A program made the translations under genes and the position numbers. Under the pieces are notes generated by a model, which worked only from the letters and a program-made list of their open reading frames with translations, did not search any database and was not told the DNA's origin. DNA of 64,000 nucleotides from Paeniglutamicibacter antarcticus_C (GTDB lineage: Bacteria; Actinomycetota; Actinomycetes; Actinomycetales; Micrococcaceae): contig NZ_BAABLK010000023.1 of NCBI RefSeq assembly GCF_039544305.1, positions 62,001 to 126,000 of the forward strand. The letters run 5' to 3'. Below are positions 1 to 8,192 of this stretch, piece after piece (the stretch's first letter is position 1; each line of letters begins with the position of its first letter).

Positions 1-1087
1 CCTCCGGGTGGTACTGCACGGAGAACGCCGGAATGTCCAGGCAGTGCAAGCCCTCGACGACGTCGTCATTGAGCGAGATGTGCGAGACCTCGACGCGTCC
101 GTAGCGCTCCAGCGGCGCGTTTGCCGCGCCGGCCCGGGGTGCGTCGACGGCGAACCCGTGGTTCTGGCTGGTGATTTCCACCTTGCCCGTTGCCTTCTCC
201 AGCACGGGCTGGTTGATCCCGCGGTGCCCGAAGCGCAACTTGTAGGTGCCGTATCCCAGTGCACGGCCCAGGATCTGGTTGCCGAAGCAGATGCCGAAGT
301 ACGGGATGCGCGCATCGAGCACCGCGCGGACCAACTCCACCTGCACGTTGGCGGTTGCTGGGTCCCCGGGGCCGTTGGAGAAGAAGACGCCGGCGGCGCC
401 GGTTGCCACAACGTCCTTGAAGGTCGCGTTGTGTGGCAGCACGTGCACGCGCACCCCGCGCTCGGCGAAGCGGTGAGGGGTCATCGACTTCATGCCCAGG
501 TCGATCGCCGCGACGCTGAGCTCGACCTCACCGGTGAAGCCATGGTCGGCGGGCTCCACGACGTAGGCCTCTGCCACGGAGACCAGCTCGGAGAGGTTTG
601 CGCCTTCCATCGAGGGCTGTGCGTTCACGGTCTTGATCAGTGTCTCGAGGCTTGCTGTGGCGGCCACCCCGGAGAAGATCCCGGATTTCATCGCCCCGCG
701 TTCGCGCAGGTGACGGGTCAGTGCACGGGTGTCAACCTGGCAGATCCCCACGATGTCCCCGTTGATGAGTTCCTCGTCCAAGGTGCGCGTCGCGCGCCAG
801 TTCGAGGGGATGCGTGCGGCTTCGCGGACCACGTAGCCGGCTGCCCAGATGCGGTTTGACTCGGCATCCTCGTCGTTGACCCCGGTGTTGCCGATGTGCG
901 GGAAGGTCTGCACGATGATCTGGCCGGCATAGGAAGGGTCGGTGAGGGTCTCCTGGTAGCCGGACATGCCGGTGGAGAAGACCGCTTCACCCAATGCGGT
1001 GCCGATGGCCCCGTAGCTGCGGCCGCGGAAAACCCGTCCGTCTTCGAGCACCAAGAGGGCTTGCTCGGTTCCCTGTACTGCTGTCAC
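1..1087 (-). CDS. carA: Carbamoyl-phosphate synthase small subunit, partial (3' end outside window)
   Basis: Glutaminase subunit of carbamoyl-phosphate synthase: it hydrolyses glutamine and channels ammonia to CarB for pyrimidine and arginine synthesis. Translation from a GTG at 1087 gives the CarA N-terminal half (LVLEDGRVFRGRSYG, TGMSGYQETLTDPSYAGQI) followed by a class I glutamine amidotransferase domain with the nucleophile Cys near residue 267 in YFGICFGNQ. The window edge cuts the gene just after the YHPE stretch that carries the His-Glu pair of the triad, so about 362 codons are visible. The start overlaps the stop of the preceding gene as GTGA, which fixes it and implies translational coupling. 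It is the last visible gene of the pyr operon; carB would be expected beyond position 1. Confidence 0.96.
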   Translation of the reverse strand, partial: MTAVQGTEQALLVLEDGRVFRGRSYGAIGTALGEAVFSTGMSGYQETLTDPSYAGQIIVQTFPHIGNTGVNDEDAESNRIWAAGYVVREAARIPSNWRATRTLDEELINGDIVGICQVDTRALTRHLRERGAMKSGIFSGVAATASLETLIKTVNAQPSMEGANLSELVSVAEAYVVEPADHGFTGEVELSVAAIDLGMKSMTPHRFAERGVRVHVLPHNATFKDVVATGAAGVFFSNGPGDPATANVQVELVRAVLDARIPYFGICFGNQILGRALGYGTYKLRFGHRGINQPVLEKATGKVEITSQNHGFAVDAPRAGAANAPLERYGRVEVSHISLNDDVVEGLHCLDIPAFSVQYHPE

Positions 1088-1641
1088 TGGTTTTCCTTCT
1101 TTTCGGCGGGTGGATCGTTTTCGTTTGTTCCGGGGACCAGCAGCGCGTTGATGGCCGTGATGATCTCCGGGAGTTCTTGGTGGTAGCGCGGGCGGAACCC
1201 GGTGTCCACGGCCATGGTTCCCAGCATCCAGGAAATGACCAGCAGGCCGTCCTTCTCAACGAACTTCCCGGCCATGCCGCTGGTTCGAGAAACGGAAACC
1301 AGGTCGGCGGCGGGGATGAACAGATCCGGTGCGCCGTGGCGCCCGAACAGCACACCGGCGCCGTGGACCTCAAGCTCGGCGTTGGTGCGGATGCCCAGGC
1401 GGTGGGCGGCGATGCGGTCCAGCCAGTCCCCCGCGGTGGTGGTGCACACGTACACGCCCTCGGAAGGCACCCCGATGGGCGCGCCCAGGACCGGCTGGCC
1501 ATGTTCGTCGGCCGGGACCGGCACCGGGGCGGGCACCTCGGATTGGCGGCGAAGCCGGTTGCGCCAGCCCAGCAGGATCAGAGCGATCACTGCCGCGATG
1601 ACGGCAAGGGTAATCAGTACGGCGCCGGTGTATTCGCCCAT
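1084..1641 (-). CDS. Small membrane-anchored PH-like protein between pyrC and carA
   Basis: 185 residues. One N-terminal membrane helix (about residues 7-25, LITLAVIAAVIALILLGW) is followed by basic residues (RNRLRR), which suggests a cytoplasmic C-terminal domain. The domain (GVYVCTTTAGDWLDRIAAH, later DLVSVSRTSGMAGK) resembles the PH-like proteins encoded at this place in many actinobacterial pyr operons; the function is unknown. The start abuts the pyrC stop and the stop overlaps carA by four bases (GTGA), so it is translated with the pyrimidine enzymes. The Glu/Lys-rich tail (NENDPPAEKKENQ) is probably disordered. A role in pyrimidine metabolism is inferred from position only. Confidence 0.8.
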   Translation of the reverse strand: MGEYTGAVLITLAVIAAVIALILLGWRNRLRRQSEVPAPVPVPADEHGQPVLGAPIGVPSEGVYVCTTTAGDWLDRIAAHRLGIRTNAELEVHGAGVLFGRHGAPDLFIPAADLVSVSRTSGMAGKFVEKDGLLVISWMLGTMAVDTGFRPRYHQELPEIITAINALLVPGTNENDPPAEKKENQ

Positions 1642-2973
1642 CTAGAGCGCCCCGGTGATCCGCGGGGTGTTCAGTGCTCCATCGAGCACCGTGGGGTGCC
1701 CGTGGAAGAACACGGTGGTGACCGCCCCGGGCAGTTCCAATCCCTTGAAGGGAGAGTTCCGGCCCTTGGTGGCCATCGCGTACGGGTCCACCACCCAGCG
1801 GGCGGCGGCATCCACCAGGGTGATGTTTGCCGGTTCTCCCACAGCCAGCGGGCGGCCCTGGTCGGTGACCCGGCCGATCTGCGCCGGGGTGGTGGACAGG
1901 ACACGGGCGACATCGGCCCAGGAGATCATCCCGGTGGCGATCATGGTGTGCTGGATCACCGAGAGCGCTGTTTCCAGCCCGGTCATGCCCATGGCGGCAG
2001 CCGCCCACTCGCATTCCTTGTCCTCGGAGGGGTGCGGGGCGTGGTCGGTGCCCACGATGTCGATGGTGCCATCGGCCAATCCAGCGCGCAAAGCCATCAC
2101 GTCGGCCTGCCGGCGCAGCGGCGGGTTGACCTTGAAGACCGGGTCGTAGCTGGAGACCAGGTCCTCGGTGAGCAGCAGGTGGTGCGGGGTTGCCTCGGCG
2201 GTGACGTTGACCCCGCGGGATTTGGCCCAGCGGATGATTTCCACGGATCCCGCGGTGGAGACGTGGCAGACGTGTAGGCGGGAGCCGACGTGCTCTGCCA
2301 GCAGTACGTCGCGGGCGATGATCGATTCCTCTGCCACGGCCGGCCAGCCGGCCAGGCCGAGCACCGCGGAGACCTCGCCCTCGTTCATCTGGGCGCCCTC
2401 GGTGAGGCGCGGTTCCTGGGCATGCTGGGCGATGACGCCGTCGAATGCCTTCACGTATTCCAGTGCACGGCGCATGATCAGCGGGTCAAAGACGCAGATG
2501 CCGTCATCGGAAAAGACGCGGACCTCGGCACGCGAATCGGCCATTGCCCCGATCTCGGCCAGCTGCGTCCCGGCGAGGGAGACGGTGACGGCCCCGACGG
2601 GGCGCACATCGACCCAGCCGGAGCGCTTGCCCAGTGACCAGACCTGCTCGACGACCCCGGCGGTGTCCGCCACGGGGTTGGAGTTGGCCATCGCGTGGAC
2701 ACAAGTGAAGCCGCCAAGGGCCGCGGCCCGGGTGCCGGTTTCCACGGTCTCGGCGTCCTCGCGACCCGGTTCGCGCAGGTGGGTGTGCAAGTCGACCAGC
2801 CCGGGAAGGGCGATCTGGCCGTCGGCCTCGATGATGGTGGCGTTCGCGGCCGACTCGTGGCTGGTTGCCTCTGCGCCCAGGGCCAGGATGGTGCCATCGG
2901 CAATGAGGATGTCGGTTGCCGTTTCGCCCAGCGGCTTGGCGCCGCGGATCAGGTAGGTGGTGTTGGTGCTCAT
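1642..2973 (-). CDS. pyrC: Dihydroorotase
   Basis: Zinc amidohydrolase that cyclises N-carbamoyl-aspartate to dihydroorotate. 443 residues, normal for class I bacterial enzymes. Metal-binding motifs are visible: DLHTHLREPG in the N-terminal third, HVCHVSTAGS in the middle and GTDHAPH near the C-terminus. The start is ATG 2973 (MSTNTTYLIRG), preceded by GGGAG; an in-frame ATG at 3018 would read into pyrB and is not preferred. It lies 19 bases after pyrB, and its stop abuts the next ATG. Confidence 0.97.
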   Translation of the reverse strand: MSTNTTYLIRGAKPLGETATDILIADGTILALGAEATSHESAANATIIEADGQIALPGLVDLHTHLREPGREDAETVETGTRAAALGGFTCVHAMANSNPVADTAGVVEQVWSLGKRSGWVDVRPVGAVTVSLAGTQLAEIGAMADSRAEVRVFSDDGICVFDPLIMRRALEYVKAFDGVIAQHAQEPRLTEGAQMNEGEVSAVLGLAGWPAVAEESIIARDVLLAEHVGSRLHVCHVSTAGSVEIIRWAKSRGVNVTAEATPHHLLLTEDLVSSYDPVFKVNPPLRRQADVMALRAGLADGTIDIVGTDHAPHPSEDKECEWAAAAMGMTGLETALSVIQHTMIATGMISWADVARVLSTTPAQIGRVTDQGRPLAVGEPANITLVDAAARWVVDPYAMATKGRNSPFKGLELPGAVTTVFFHGHPTVLDGALNTPRITGAL

Positions 2974-2992
2974 GGAATTGACTCCCGTTTCT

Positions 2993-3997
2993 TTACAGGC
3001 CGGCCCGGCGCGAGGCATCCGGTGTTTGGGGACGCTGTTGGTTCCCCGACAGCAAGAGATAGAGCACGGCCATGCGCACCGCCACGCCGTTGGCCACCTG
3101 GGCCAGCACGGTGGAGCGGGGCGAGTCGGCGGCCGCGGAGGAAATTTCCAGGCCCCGGTTCATCGGGCCCGGGTGCATGATGATGGTTTCGCCCGAGTCA
3201 CGGGCATCGAGTGCCGCAAGCCGTGCGTCATCGAATCCCCAGAGCCGGGAGTACTCCCGGGTGTTGGGGAAGAAGGACTCGTGCATCCGCTCGCCCTGGA
3301 CGCGCAGCATCATCACCGCGTCGAGACCGGTGGCCAAGGTGGCGTCCAGGTCGTAGCTGATAGTGGCAGGCCATGAGGCCGCGCCGTGGGGCAGCAGCGT
3401 GGGCGGGGCCACCATCGTGACCTTGGCGCCCAGGGTGCGCAGCAACCAGAGGTTGGATCGGGCGACCCTCGAGTGCAGGATGTCCCCCACGATGGCCACT
3501 TTCATGCCCGCCAAATCAGAACCCAGGGAGGTGTGCCCGTGCAGCTTGGACCAGTGCGCGCGCAGCGTAAACGCATCGAGCAGCGCCTGGGTGGGGTGCT
3601 CGTGGGTGCCGTCCCCGGCGTTGATGACCGGGGCGTCGATCCAGTCAGTGGCTGCAAGTCGTGCCGGGGCACCGGAGGCACCGTGCCTGATGACCACCGC
3701 GTCGGCCCCGATGGCCTGCAGGGTCTGGGCGGTGTCCTTGAGCGATTCGCCCTTGGAGACCGAGGATCCTTTGGCGGAGAAGTTGATCACGTCCGCGCTC
3801 AGGCGCTTGGCTGCGGCCTCGAAAGAGATCCGGGTGCGGGTGGAGTCCTCGAAGAAGAGGTTAACCACGGTGCGACCGCGCAGAGCAGGGAGCTTCTTGA
3901 CCTCGCGGGTGCCCACGGCGGCCATTTCCTCGGCGATGTCCAGGATCCGGATCGCGTCGGCGCGAGAGAGATCGAGGGTGGAGAGCAGGTGTTTCAT
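2993..3997 (-). CDS. pyrB: Aspartate carbamoyltransferase catalytic subunit
   Basis: Condenses carbamoyl phosphate with aspartate. 334 residues with the carbamoyl-phosphate loop FFEDSTRTRISFE near residue 50, the HPTQALLD motif near residue 133 and PGPMNRG in the C-terminal part. Its ATG overlaps the pyrR stop (ATGA), so it is translationally coupled to the regulator. No pyrI-like regulatory chain is adjacent, as expected for actinobacteria. Confidence 0.97.
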   Translation of the reverse strand: MKHLLSTLDLSRADAIRILDIAEEMAAVGTREVKKLPALRGRTVVNLFFEDSTRTRISFEAAAKRLSADVINFSAKGSSVSKGESLKDTAQTLQAIGADAVVIRHGASGAPARLAATDWIDAPVINAGDGTHEHPTQALLDAFTLRAHWSKLHGHTSLGSDLAGMKVAIVGDILHSRVARSNLWLLRTLGAKVTMVAPPTLLPHGAASWPATISYDLDATLATGLDAVMMLRVQGERMHESFFPNTREYSRLWGFDDARLAALDARDSGETIIMHPGPMNRGLEISSAAADSPRSTVLAQVANGVAVRMAVLYLLLSGNQQRPQTPDASRRAGL

Positions 3998-4584
3998 GCG
4001 CGGGCCTCGATGAGAACTTCATTCTCGTTTGCCCCGTCGACCTCGGCCAGGTGCACGCGCACCTTTTCAGTCGTGGCGGTGGGCAGGTTCTTGCCGACGT
4101 GGTCGGCGCGGATGGGTAGTTCGCGGTGGCCACGGTCAACCAGCACCGCCAGGCGAACGATGCGCGGGCGGCCAAAGTCGGCCAGGGCGTCCAGGGCGGC
4201 TCGGATGGTGCGCCCCGAGTAGAGCACGTCATCGACAAGCACCACTACCTTGTCGTCGATGCCGCCGGCGGGCAACAGGGTGGGTACCGGGGTGCGTGTG
4301 GTGGAGCGGCGCAGGTCATCGCGATACATGGTGATATCGAGCTGGCCGGTGATCGATGCCGGGTCAAGCCCCGGCTCGGTGGCTGCGATGCGTCGGGCCA
4401 GGCGCTGGGCCAAGGGGAAGCCGCGTGAGGGGATACCCAGCAGGACCAGGTCCTTGGTTCCCTTGTTCGCTTCGATGATTTCGTGGGCAATGCGGGTGAG
4501 CGCCCTATCGATGTCATCGCTGGAGAGGACTGTTCGGGCACTGACGGGCGCGGTGGCACGGGCTTGGTTGGGCTCGTTGCTCAT
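3994..4584 (-). CDS. pyrR: Bifunctional pyr operon regulator / uracil phosphoribosyltransferase
   Basis: PyrR binds pyr leader RNA when UMP is abundant, and usually has weak uracil phosphoribosyltransferase activity. 196 residues from ATG 4584 (MSNEPNQARATAP), preceded by a strong AAGGAGG. The PRPP-binding motif VVLVDDVLYSGRTI is near residue 125, with GIPSRG upstream and the family signature RPRIVRLAVLVDRGHRELPI downstream. A much longer in-frame extension to 5142 exists but runs antisense through prsW and is rejected. It is first in the operon, so it probably regulates its own transcript through the leader element at 4600-4615. Confidence 0.96.
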   Translation of the reverse strand: MSNEPNQARATAPVSARTVLSSDDIDRALTRIAHEIIEANKGTKDLVLLGIPSRGFPLAQRLARRIAATEPGLDPASITGQLDITMYRDDLRRSTTRTPVPTLLPAGGIDDKVVVLVDDVLYSGRTIRAALDALADFGRPRIVRLAVLVDRGHRELPIRADHVGKNLPTATTEKVRVHLAEVDGANENEVLIEARA

Positions 4585-4599
4585 GTGCGGCCTCCTTCC

Positions 4600-4615
4600 C
4601 CGCCTCACTGGACGG
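4600..4615 (-). promoter_or_regulatory. Putative PyrR-binding RNA loop in the pyr leader
   Basis: On the minus strand this reads CCGTCCAGTGAGGCGG. The core matches the Gram-positive PyrR recognition consensus ARUCCNGNGAGGYU at all but the two end positions. The flanking CCG and CGG can pair, putting the motif in a small hairpin loop immediately upstream of the AAGGAGG ribosome-binding site (4591-4597). No long attenuator follows. This layout fits translational repression, as described for mycobacterial PyrR, where the protein masks initiation. The mechanism is inferred; the motif match is direct. Confidence 0.7.
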
Positions 4616-4640
4616 AATTTAAAGGTTGCTTGCTTCATCA

Positions 4641-4646
4641 AAATTA
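4641..4646 (-). promoter_or_regulatory. Candidate -10 box of the pyr operon
   Basis: TAATTT on the minus strand, about 60 bases upstream of the pyrR ATG. A start site a few bases downstream would give a leader of roughly 50 nt containing the PyrR loop. No convincing -35 was seen. Confidence 0.4.
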
Positions 4647-4678
4647 GCACAGCGCCGACCCCACGTAGGATTTGAGAC

Positions 4679-5839
4679 ATGCGCGTTACCTCACATGCCC
4701 CGCAACCTTCCCCGCACACGGCATTGGCCGACCCGTGGGCCGGCCCCGCTGCACCCGCCGGCACCGGCGGCGCCCTGTCATGGTCCCTTGTCGCCGCCAC
4801 CGCGGTGTTGCTCGGTGTCGCCTGGTTCCTTTCCTCGGTCTTTGGCACCGGCACAGTCCTGTGGCTTGGTGCCCTGGCCATGGTCCCCTTGGGCTTGTGC
4901 CTGCTGGGGTTGCGCTGGGTGGATAGGTGGGACCCGGAACCGCGCGCCGTGTTGATGCTGGGACTGCTGTGGGGCGCCGGCGCCTCGGTTGCCGCGACAC
5001 TGCTCTTCGGGGATGCGTTCACCGAGCTGTTCTTCGACCCCGCCGGGGCCGTGGACATGGACATGTTCGGGGCGGTGGTGCAGGCCCCGGTCCTCGAGGA
5101 GCTGGCCAAGGGAGCCGGTGTGCTGCTGATCTTCTGGATCAACAGGGCCCATTTCGACGGTCCGCTGGACGGGATCGTCTATGGCGGCATCGTCGGTGCC
5201 GGGTTCGCGTTCACCGAGAACATCCTGTACTTCGGGGCCAGCCAGATGGATCCGGCAGGTCCGGGCGAGCTGGCCTTCGTGTTCGTGCTGCGCGGCCTCT
5301 TCTCCCCTTTCGCTCACGTGCTGTTCACCGCCTGGACCGGCTATGCGCTGGGGCTTTGCGCCGCGCGCGGGCGGCGGGGCCGATGGCCCTTGTATCTGGG
5401 GCTCGGGCTGATGCCGGCGATGGCCGGGCACTTTTTGTGGAACGGCGGGGTGGGGATCTTCTTCGATGATTACCTGGTTTTCTACTTCGTGCTGCAGGTC
5501 CCGCTGTTCATCGCCTCCGTCATTGTAGTGGTGATGCTCCAGCGCGCCGAGCAGCGGCTCACCGCGCAGCGCCTTGACGAGTACCGGGCAAGCGGCTGGT
5601 TCACGGCGGCCGAGGTGGCCATGCTGGCCACCGGCGCCGGCCGGCGCAAGGCCAAGGCCTGGGCGGCCGCCAACGGCCGCAGCCGGCAGATGAAGCAGTT
5701 CACGGTAACCGCAATGCGCCTGGCCGCGGTGCGCCAGCGGATCGCCACGGGCCATCCAACCGGTGCCGACTACGCTCGGGAGCTTGCACTGCTGCACCAC
5801 GGGCACCACCAGCGGGCGCAAATGCTTGCCGGCACGTGA
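4679..5839 (+). CDS. PrsW-family intramembrane metalloprotease
   Basis: 386 residues, polytopic. After a cytoplasmic N-terminus, hydrophobic helices begin near residue 35. The family motifs follow in order: EELAKG with the Glu pair in the middle, FAFTENILYF, SPFAHVLFTAWTG, and GHFLWNGG near residue 245. These carry the conserved Glu and His residues of the PrsW/CAAX-like membrane protease superfamily. The last 100 residues are basic and helical (RRKAKAWAAANGR) and probably cytoplasmic. PrsW in Bacillus cleaves an anti-sigma factor; no such substrate is adjacent, so the target is unknown. It is divergent from pyrR with 94 bp between, and transcribed alone. The ATG has only a weak ribosome-binding site. 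Confidence 0.88.
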   Translation: MRVTSHAPQPSPHTALADPWAGPAAPAGTGGALSWSLVAATAVLLGVAWFLSSVFGTGTVLWLGALAMVPLGLCLLGLRWVDRWDPEPRAVLMLGLLWGAGASVAATLLFGDAFTELFFDPAGAVDMDMFGAVVQAPVLEELAKGAGVLLIFWINRAHFDGPLDGIVYGGIVGAGFAFTENILYFGASQMDPAGPGELAFVFVLRGLFSPFAHVLFTAWTGYALGLCAARGRRGRWPLYLGLGLMPAMAGHFLWNGGVGIFFDDYLVFYFVLQVPLFIASVIVVVMLQRAEQRLTAQRLDEYRASGWFTAAEVAMLATGAGRRKAKAWAAANGRSRQMKQFTVTAMRLAAVRQRIATGHPTGADYARELALLHHGHHQRAQMLAGT

Positions 5840-5883
5840 TCCCCGCCCCTAGGAATCCGGAAGCCTGCCTGACACGCGAAAAA

Positions 5884-5937
5884 GGGGGAGATCCCTGCCG
5901 CACGCGCCTTGCGCAGCAGCGTAAAAGGACCTCCCCC
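5884..5937 (-). terminator. Terminator for the MFS transporter pair
   Basis: Inverted repeat GGGGGAGATCC / GGACCTCCCCC with one mismatch and a long loop. On the minus strand it is followed by CTTTTTCG, a U-tract suited to ending the transcript from 6116. It also lies after the convergent prsW gene and may act in both directions. Confidence 0.65.
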
Positions 5938-5963
5938 GTTCGTGGCGGTGGCGTTGTTGGCTC

Positions 5964-6116
5964 CTAGTTGAAGAGCTGGCCGACGCGCGAGAGCGTGGTG
6001 ATGACCCCGTAGATCAGGGGCAACCCGACAAGCAGCCACCCGAAAACAAGGCGGCCTATGGCCGGATTCACTTCGACATCAAGGTCACTGTCGGCAAACT
6101 GCTGGTCCTGGTTCAT
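5964..6116 (-). CDS. Small membrane protein partner of an OFA-type MFS transporter
   Basis: 50 residues: an acidic N-terminus (MNQDQQFADSDLDVEVNP), then one membrane helix (RLVFGWLLVGLPLIYGVITT) and a short tail ending VGQLFN. The ATG directly follows the transporter's TAA stop with no gap, so the two are co-translated. Similar one-helix proteins (GW.LVG.PL.YG pattern) commonly follow oxalate/formate-antiporter-like MFS genes and are annotated as MFS transporter small subunits. The assignment rests on sequence pattern and position; the role is unknown. Confidence 0.75.
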   Translation of the reverse strand: MNQDQQFADSDLDVEVNPAIGRLVFGWLLVGLPLIYGVITTLSRVGQLFN

Positions 6117-7511
6117 TTAGGATCCTTTCGTCGCGGAAGCAAGTTCTTCCTCCGGCTCGTGGTATTTCGCGTCCACGGGCTTGATCAACGTGCTGGCGAT
6201 GAAGCCGATGACCAGCAGCACCACCATGGTCAGCAGCACCGGCAGGTAGTTGTGCGCGTTCATCGTCCCGGGCTTGCCCTGCATGTCAAGGAGTCCGTTG
6301 ACGATCAGCGGGCCGGCAATGCCGGCCGCCGACCACGCGGTGAGCAGGCGTCCGTGGATCGCCCCGACCTGGAAAGTCCCGAAGAGGTCCTTCAGGTAGG
6401 CAGGCGCGGTGGCGAAGGCTCCGCCGTAGAAGCTGATGATCACCACGGCCATGGCCACGAACAACAGCATCGAGCTGCCACCGAAGAAGGCAAGCACCGC
6501 GTAGAACACCGCGCCGATACCCAGGTACATCATGTAGATTCCCTTGCGCCCGATTACATCCGAGGTGCTTGACCAGATGAAGCGCCCCGCCATGTTACCA
6601 ATGGAAAGCATGCCCACGAAGCCTGCTGCGACCGCCGCATTGACCGCGGAGTTCCCGTCTGCTCCGCGGAAGAAGTCCTGGATCATCGGGGAGGCTTGCT
6701 CGAGGATGCCGATTCCGGCGGTGACGTTCAGGAAGAGCACGATCCACACAAGCCAGAAGCTCTTGGTCTTGATGGCGTTTGCCGCCGAGACGTTCGCCGT
6801 GGTGACCATCGCGGAGGTCCTGGTCTTGGCCGGATCGAAGCCGCGTGGCTTCCATCCCGGTGCCGGAACGCGGATGTTGGCCACCCCGTACATCATCACC
6901 GCGAAGTAGAGCAGGCCCAGTGTCAAGAACAGTTTGCCGACCGAGGAACCCGAAGCGATCCAGTCCGCCCCGTCGATGGCCGGGTTGAACCCGTCGAAGA
7001 ACTTCAGCAGTGCGGTGGACATCGGCGAGGCAACCAGTGCCCCACCGCCAAAGCCCATGATCGCCAGGCCTGTGGCCATGCCGGGGCGGTCAGGGAACCA
7101 CTTCATCAGCGTGGATACCGGTGAGATGTAGCCGATACCCAGCCCGATACCGCCGATGAACCCGTAGCCCAGGTAGACCAGCCACAGCTGGCCGGTGAAG
7201 ATGCCGGCGGCGCCGACCAGGAAGCCGACGCCCCAGAAGGACGCGGCAACAAACATGGACTTCCGCGGCCCGCTGCGCTCCACCCAGGTGCCCATGAAGG
7301 CCGCGGAAAGTCCGAGCATCACGATCGCGATGGAGAAGATCACCCCGATGGCCGTCTGGGTGACCTCGAAGTGCCCGATGAGGGCGGATTTGTACACGCT
7401 GGTCGCGTATGCCTGGCCGATGCACAGGTGCACTGCCAGTGCCGCCGGGGGAATGAGCCAGCGATTGAAGCCCGGAGGGGCCAGGGAGCGGGAGCGGTCG
7501 AGCCAATTCAA
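6117..7511 (-). CDS. OFA-family (oxalate/formate antiporter-like) MFS transporter
   Basis: 464 residues with about 12 membrane helices. The N-terminus (FNRWLIPPAALAVHLCIGQAYA) and the later NMAGRFIWSSTSDVIGRKG loop are typical of the oxalate:formate antiporter branch of the major facilitator superfamily; the substrate cannot be assigned. I chose a TTG start at 7511 because AAGGAG lies at the right distance upstream and the protein then begins where the family does; the in-frame ATG at 7688 adds 59 residues of non-family sequence. The small membrane protein gene follows directly. The pair sits between nusB and pyrR, which are neighbours in many relatives, so it may be an insertion. Confidence 0.85.
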   Translation of the reverse strand: MNWLDRSRSLAPPGFNRWLIPPAALAVHLCIGQAYATSVYKSALIGHFEVTQTAIGVIFSIAIVMLGLSAAFMGTWVERSGPRKSMFVAASFWGVGFLVGAAGIFTGQLWLVYLGYGFIGGIGLGIGYISPVSTLMKWFPDRPGMATGLAIMGFGGGALVASPMSTALLKFFDGFNPAIDGADWIASGSSVGKLFLTLGLLYFAVMMYGVANIRVPAPGWKPRGFDPAKTRTSAMVTTANVSAANAIKTKSFWLVWIVLFLNVTAGIGILEQASPMIQDFFRGADGNSAVNAAVAAGFVGMLSIGNMAGRFIWSSTSDVIGRKGIYMMYLGIGAVFYAVLAFFGGSSMLLFVAMAVVIISFYGGAFATAPAYLKDLFGTFQVGAIHGRLLTAWSAAGIAGPLIVNGLLDMQGKPGTMNAHNYLPVLLTMVVLLVIGFIASTLIKPVDAKYHEPEEELASATKGS

Positions 7512-7726
7512 TGGTTTCTCCTTGGGATGAAGGTGCACAGGGATGGTTCCTGGGGACCGGTCACCGCAGTTGCCATGCACCAAACCCCTAGCCCACAGTG
7601 TGGCATGTTTCACAGGCTTCGGCTCTTCACCGCGCCGGTGGTCTTCAGGCAGTGCCCAGCGATGAGAAGCGGGCGTCGACCCGCGCATCCATCCGGCACA
7701 GGACCCGAACCCCGTTAACGCAGCGC

Positions 7727-7754
7727 GGCCGCCGGCAAGGGGGGCCCGGCGGCC
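7727..7754 (-). terminator. GC-rich hairpin downstream of nusB
   Basis: Arms GGCCGCCGG (7727-7735) and CCGGCGGCC (7746-7754) pair perfectly. It lies 28 bases beyond the nusB stop. There is no clear U-tract, so it is a probable rather than certain terminator. Confidence 0.5.
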
Positions 7755-7781
7755 GGCGGAAAGAAGGTGCGAGGTACTCGG

Positions 7782-8192
7782 CTAGGCCAGCAGCGTCGGC
7801 TTCATCTGTTGGATGCGTCCGAGCAGCCCGTTGACGAATTCCGGGGACTCGTCGGTGGAGAGCTCGCGGACCAGCAGCACGGCCTCGGAGACGGCAACGC
7901 CGTCGGGGACATCATCGTTGAAGAGCAGCTCCCAGGTGCCGATGCGCAGCGCGGTGCGATCCACCGTGGGCATGCGCTCCAGCGTCCAGCCCTTGGAGTA
8001 GGAGGAGAGGATCTCATCGATCCGGTCCAGTTCATCCATGACGCCTTCGATGATGGTCACGGTGTACTCGTTGATGGTGATGTCCGTCGCCTCGCGGCGC
8101 AAACGCATGGCTGCCAGGGGCGAGACATCGCGTTGTTCGGCTTCAAAAAGGATGTCCAGTGCCCGGCGACGGGCCTTGGCGCGTGCGCTCAC
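7782..8192 (-). CDS. nusB: Transcription antitermination factor NusB
   Basis: 136 residues, all-helical RNA-binding protein that with NusE forms the boxA complex on rRNA leaders. It starts MSARAKARRRALDILFEAEQ, the usual N-terminal helix, and contains DRTALRIGTWELLF and the terminal FVNGLLGRI pattern. The GTG start shares one base with the efp stop, so the two are translationally coupled. Confidence 0.95.
   Translation of the reverse strand: MSARAKARRRALDILFEAEQRDVSPLAAMRLRREATDITINEYTVTIIEGVMDELDRIDEILSSYSKGWTLERMPTVDRTALRIGTWELLFNDDVPDGVAVSEAVLLVRELSTDESPEFVNGLLGRIQQMKPTLLA

Noticed and set aside
3994..5142. Long minus-strand frame extending pyrR to 382 codons
   Set aside because: The extension runs antisense through prsW and has no PyrR likeness. 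ATG 4584 with AAGGAGG is a clear start.
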